Shown: piece after piece, positions 62,039 to 64,000 of the stretch | Layout of the letters: the number at the start of each line of letters is the position of its first letter | How positions within the stretch are numbered: the stretch's first letter is position 1 | Assembly (NCBI GenBank): GCA_963738325.1 | Contig: CAVTWD010000015.1 | Span: 248,001-312,000 of the forward strand | Reading direction: 5' to 3' | DNA: 64,000 bases | Source: CAVTWD01 sp963738325 | Lineage (GTDB): Bacteria; Actinomycetota; Acidimicrobiia; Acidimicrobiales; Ilumatobacteraceae | Program-made: the position numbers and the translations under genes | The notes under the pieces: model-generated | What the model was told of the DNA's origin: nothing | The model's input: the letters and a program-made list of their open reading frames with translations, nothing else | Database searches by the model: none

Positions 62039-63457
62039 CCCGCCACCACCGGGATACGGGTCTTGTGGGTGGGGCCGGCGAGGACCTCGACCAGTTGGCC
62101 GATCAGGTGATGAGGGCCGGCGTCGACCACCTCGGCGCGCGCGTACGTCCCGGCGGCGAGCGACGTCGACAAGCCCGGCAGGTGCACCAGCTTGTTCTGG
62201 CGGGTGCCGCCCGGCCGTCACCGCCGGATCCTTCTTGCTCGGTCCCTCCACGAGGAGCTCCTCGGTGCGCCCGATCCGGGCCCGATGCCTGGCCAGAGCG
62301 CTGCGATCGACGACGACCCGCAGTCGCTCGAAGCGCTCGGCGGTGGCCTCCGGCGACACGAACTGCTCGACGCGCTCGGCGGCCTCGGTGCCCGGCCGGG
62401 GGGAGTAGATGAAGGTGTAGGCGGAGTCGTATTCGGCCGCCGCCACCACCTCGAGCGTGCTGGGTGAAATCGGCCTCGGTCTCGCCCGGGAAGCCGACGA
62501 TCACATCGGTGGTGACGGCGAGGTCGTCGACCGCGGCCCGCGCCTCGCGCAGCCGGGCGAGGTACCGATCCGCGGTGTAGCCACGGTGCATCGCGGCCAG
62601 CACGCGGTCCGACCCGGCCTGCAGCGGAAGGTGCAGGTGCTCGCACACCGCCGGCGTGCGGGCCATGGCCGCCATGGTCTCGGGCCGGAGATCCTTCGGA
62701 TGCGGGCTCGTGTACCGCACCCGGCGGATGCCGGGCACGCCACCTACCGCCTCGAGCAGCTCCGCGAAGAGTGGCCGGACCGCGCCGCGCCGTCCCCTGC
62801 CTGGCGGGCGGCGAGAGTGAGGTCCCGGCCATAGGAGTTCACGTTCTGGCCGAGCAACGTCACCTCGGTGACGCCCGCCCCGGCGAGCGCATCGACCTCG
62901 GCCACGATCTCGGCGAACGGCCGGCTGATCTCCCTGCCGCGCACAGCCGGAACGATGCAGAAGGCACAAGAGTTGTCGCAGCCGATCTGGATGGTCACCC
63001 ACGCCGTGTACGAGCGCTCCCGTCGCACCGGCAGCGCCGAGGGGAACAACGCGTGCTCGTCGAGCACAGCCTCATCGAGGACGGCGACCACGGGCCCCCC
63101 GACCCGTGCCCTCGCCACGAGCTCCGCCGCCTCATGCACGTTGTGCGTGCCGAGGACGACGTCCACGTGCGGTGCCCGCTGCCGCACGAGATCGCGGTCC
63201 TTCTGGGCGAGGCAGCCGGCCACGACGATCTGGAGATCAGGGCGGGCCTGCTTGCGCCGCTTCAGGTGACCGAGGTGCCCGTAGAGCTTGTTGTCGGCGT
63301 TCTCCCGTATGCAGCACGTGTTGAGCACGATCACGTCCGCGTCGTCGGCCGAGGGCGCGACTTCGAGCCCGTCGGCCTCGAGGAGCCCGGCGATGCGCTC
63401 GGAGTCGTGCTCGTTCATCTGGCACCCGAAGGTGCGAACGAAGTACGTGCGGGGCAC
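62035..63457 (-). CDS. miaB: tRNA-2-methylthio-N6-dimethylallyladenosine synthase, about three frameshifts
   Basis: This radical-SAM enzyme adds a methylthio group to i6A37. The N-terminal domain has TYFVRTFGCQMNEHDSERIA and VLNTCCIRENADNKLYGHLG. The radical-SAM cluster is CDNSCAFC, in IQIGCDNSCAFCIVPAVRGR. Then come EVTLLGQNVNSYGRDL, YTSPHPKDLRPETMAAMA, LPLQAGSDRVLAAMHRGY and VIVGFPGETEADF. The TRAM end has LVEVLAGPTHKTRIPVVAG. Frames change near 62785, 62460 and 62210. It is about 474 residues, normal in length. The gap to recA is only 21 bases; recX, often found there, is absent. Confidence 0.95.
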
Positions 63458-63478
63458 GGCGACCAGGTTAGGCGGGCT

Positions 63479-64000
<522 letters not shown>

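Overview
The window looks like chromosome of a high-GC actinobacterium. The evidence is the gene order around recA (recA-miaB-miaA-dapF-hflX, then lexA, nrdR and a B12-dependent nrdJ), LexA boxes of the actinobacterial CGAAC-N4-GTTCG type, an AhpE-type peroxiredoxin, a DUF3039-like protein and a TIGR03668-like oxidoreductase. The large repeat protein at 45.6-48.5 kb has VRVLDTRSG repeats that I associate with Acidimicrobiia, so an Acidimicrobiia-like organism is my best guess. It is not proven. No rRNA or tRNA gene was found.

Layout. 0-13.6 kb: single-gene metabolic functions (thiolase, Maf, LmbE-type deacetylase, nucleoside hydrolase, cytochrome P450, GH13 glucosidase, secreted phosphoesterase, acyl-CoA synthetase, ArsR, truncated ClpP, CapA-like lipoprotein, alkyltransferase-like protein). 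13.7-14.9 kb: intact IS110-type transposase. 15.2-21.5 kb: Rieske oxygenase with a coupled small gene, DrrAB-like ABC exporter, SnoaL and VOC proteins, ribokinase. 21.55-22.13 kb: decayed fragments (excisionase-like HTH, restriction-enzyme-like and nucleotidyltransferase-like pieces). 22.3-44.1 kb: catabolic region with three Rieske oxygenase alpha subunits, two amidohydrolases, HyuA/HyuB hydantoinase-oxoprolinase, a BMP-type ABC importer, dehydrogenases, a methyltransferase, VOC proteins, a cupin and a GntR/FCD regulator. 44.1-45.3 kb: truncated LuxR gene and insertion-sequence debris. 45.6-48.5 kb: a 980-residue secreted repeat protein. 48.7-64 kb: conserved backbone (nrdJ, yceI, RibD-like reductase, nrdR, LysM protein, lexA, ahpE, dapD, dapC, hflX, dapF, miaA, miaB, recA).

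How the genes may work together. In the 22-44 kb region a lipoprotein-dependent ABC importer of the nucleoside/purine type would bring in a small, probably nitrogen-containing substrate. Rieske oxygenases would hydroxylate or demethylate it, amidohydrolases would deaminate or dechlorinate it, HyuAB would open a cyclic amide, and reductases and VOC proteins would process the products. Similar inverted repeats at three promoters suggest that the GntR regulator controls the region. In the backbone, LexA and RecA form the SOS switch, NrdR probably represses nrdJ, and DapC, DapD and DapF belong to the succinylase lysine/diaminopimelate pathway.

Caution. More than twenty genes, including housekeeping genes (dapC, dapD, dapF, nrdJ, miaB), contain single-base frameshifts, several in G or C runs. 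I read most of these as sequence or assembly errors. Such genes are given full-length spans with the approximate shift positions. Genes are often joined by 4-base NTGA stop/start overlaps, and I used these to choose starts.
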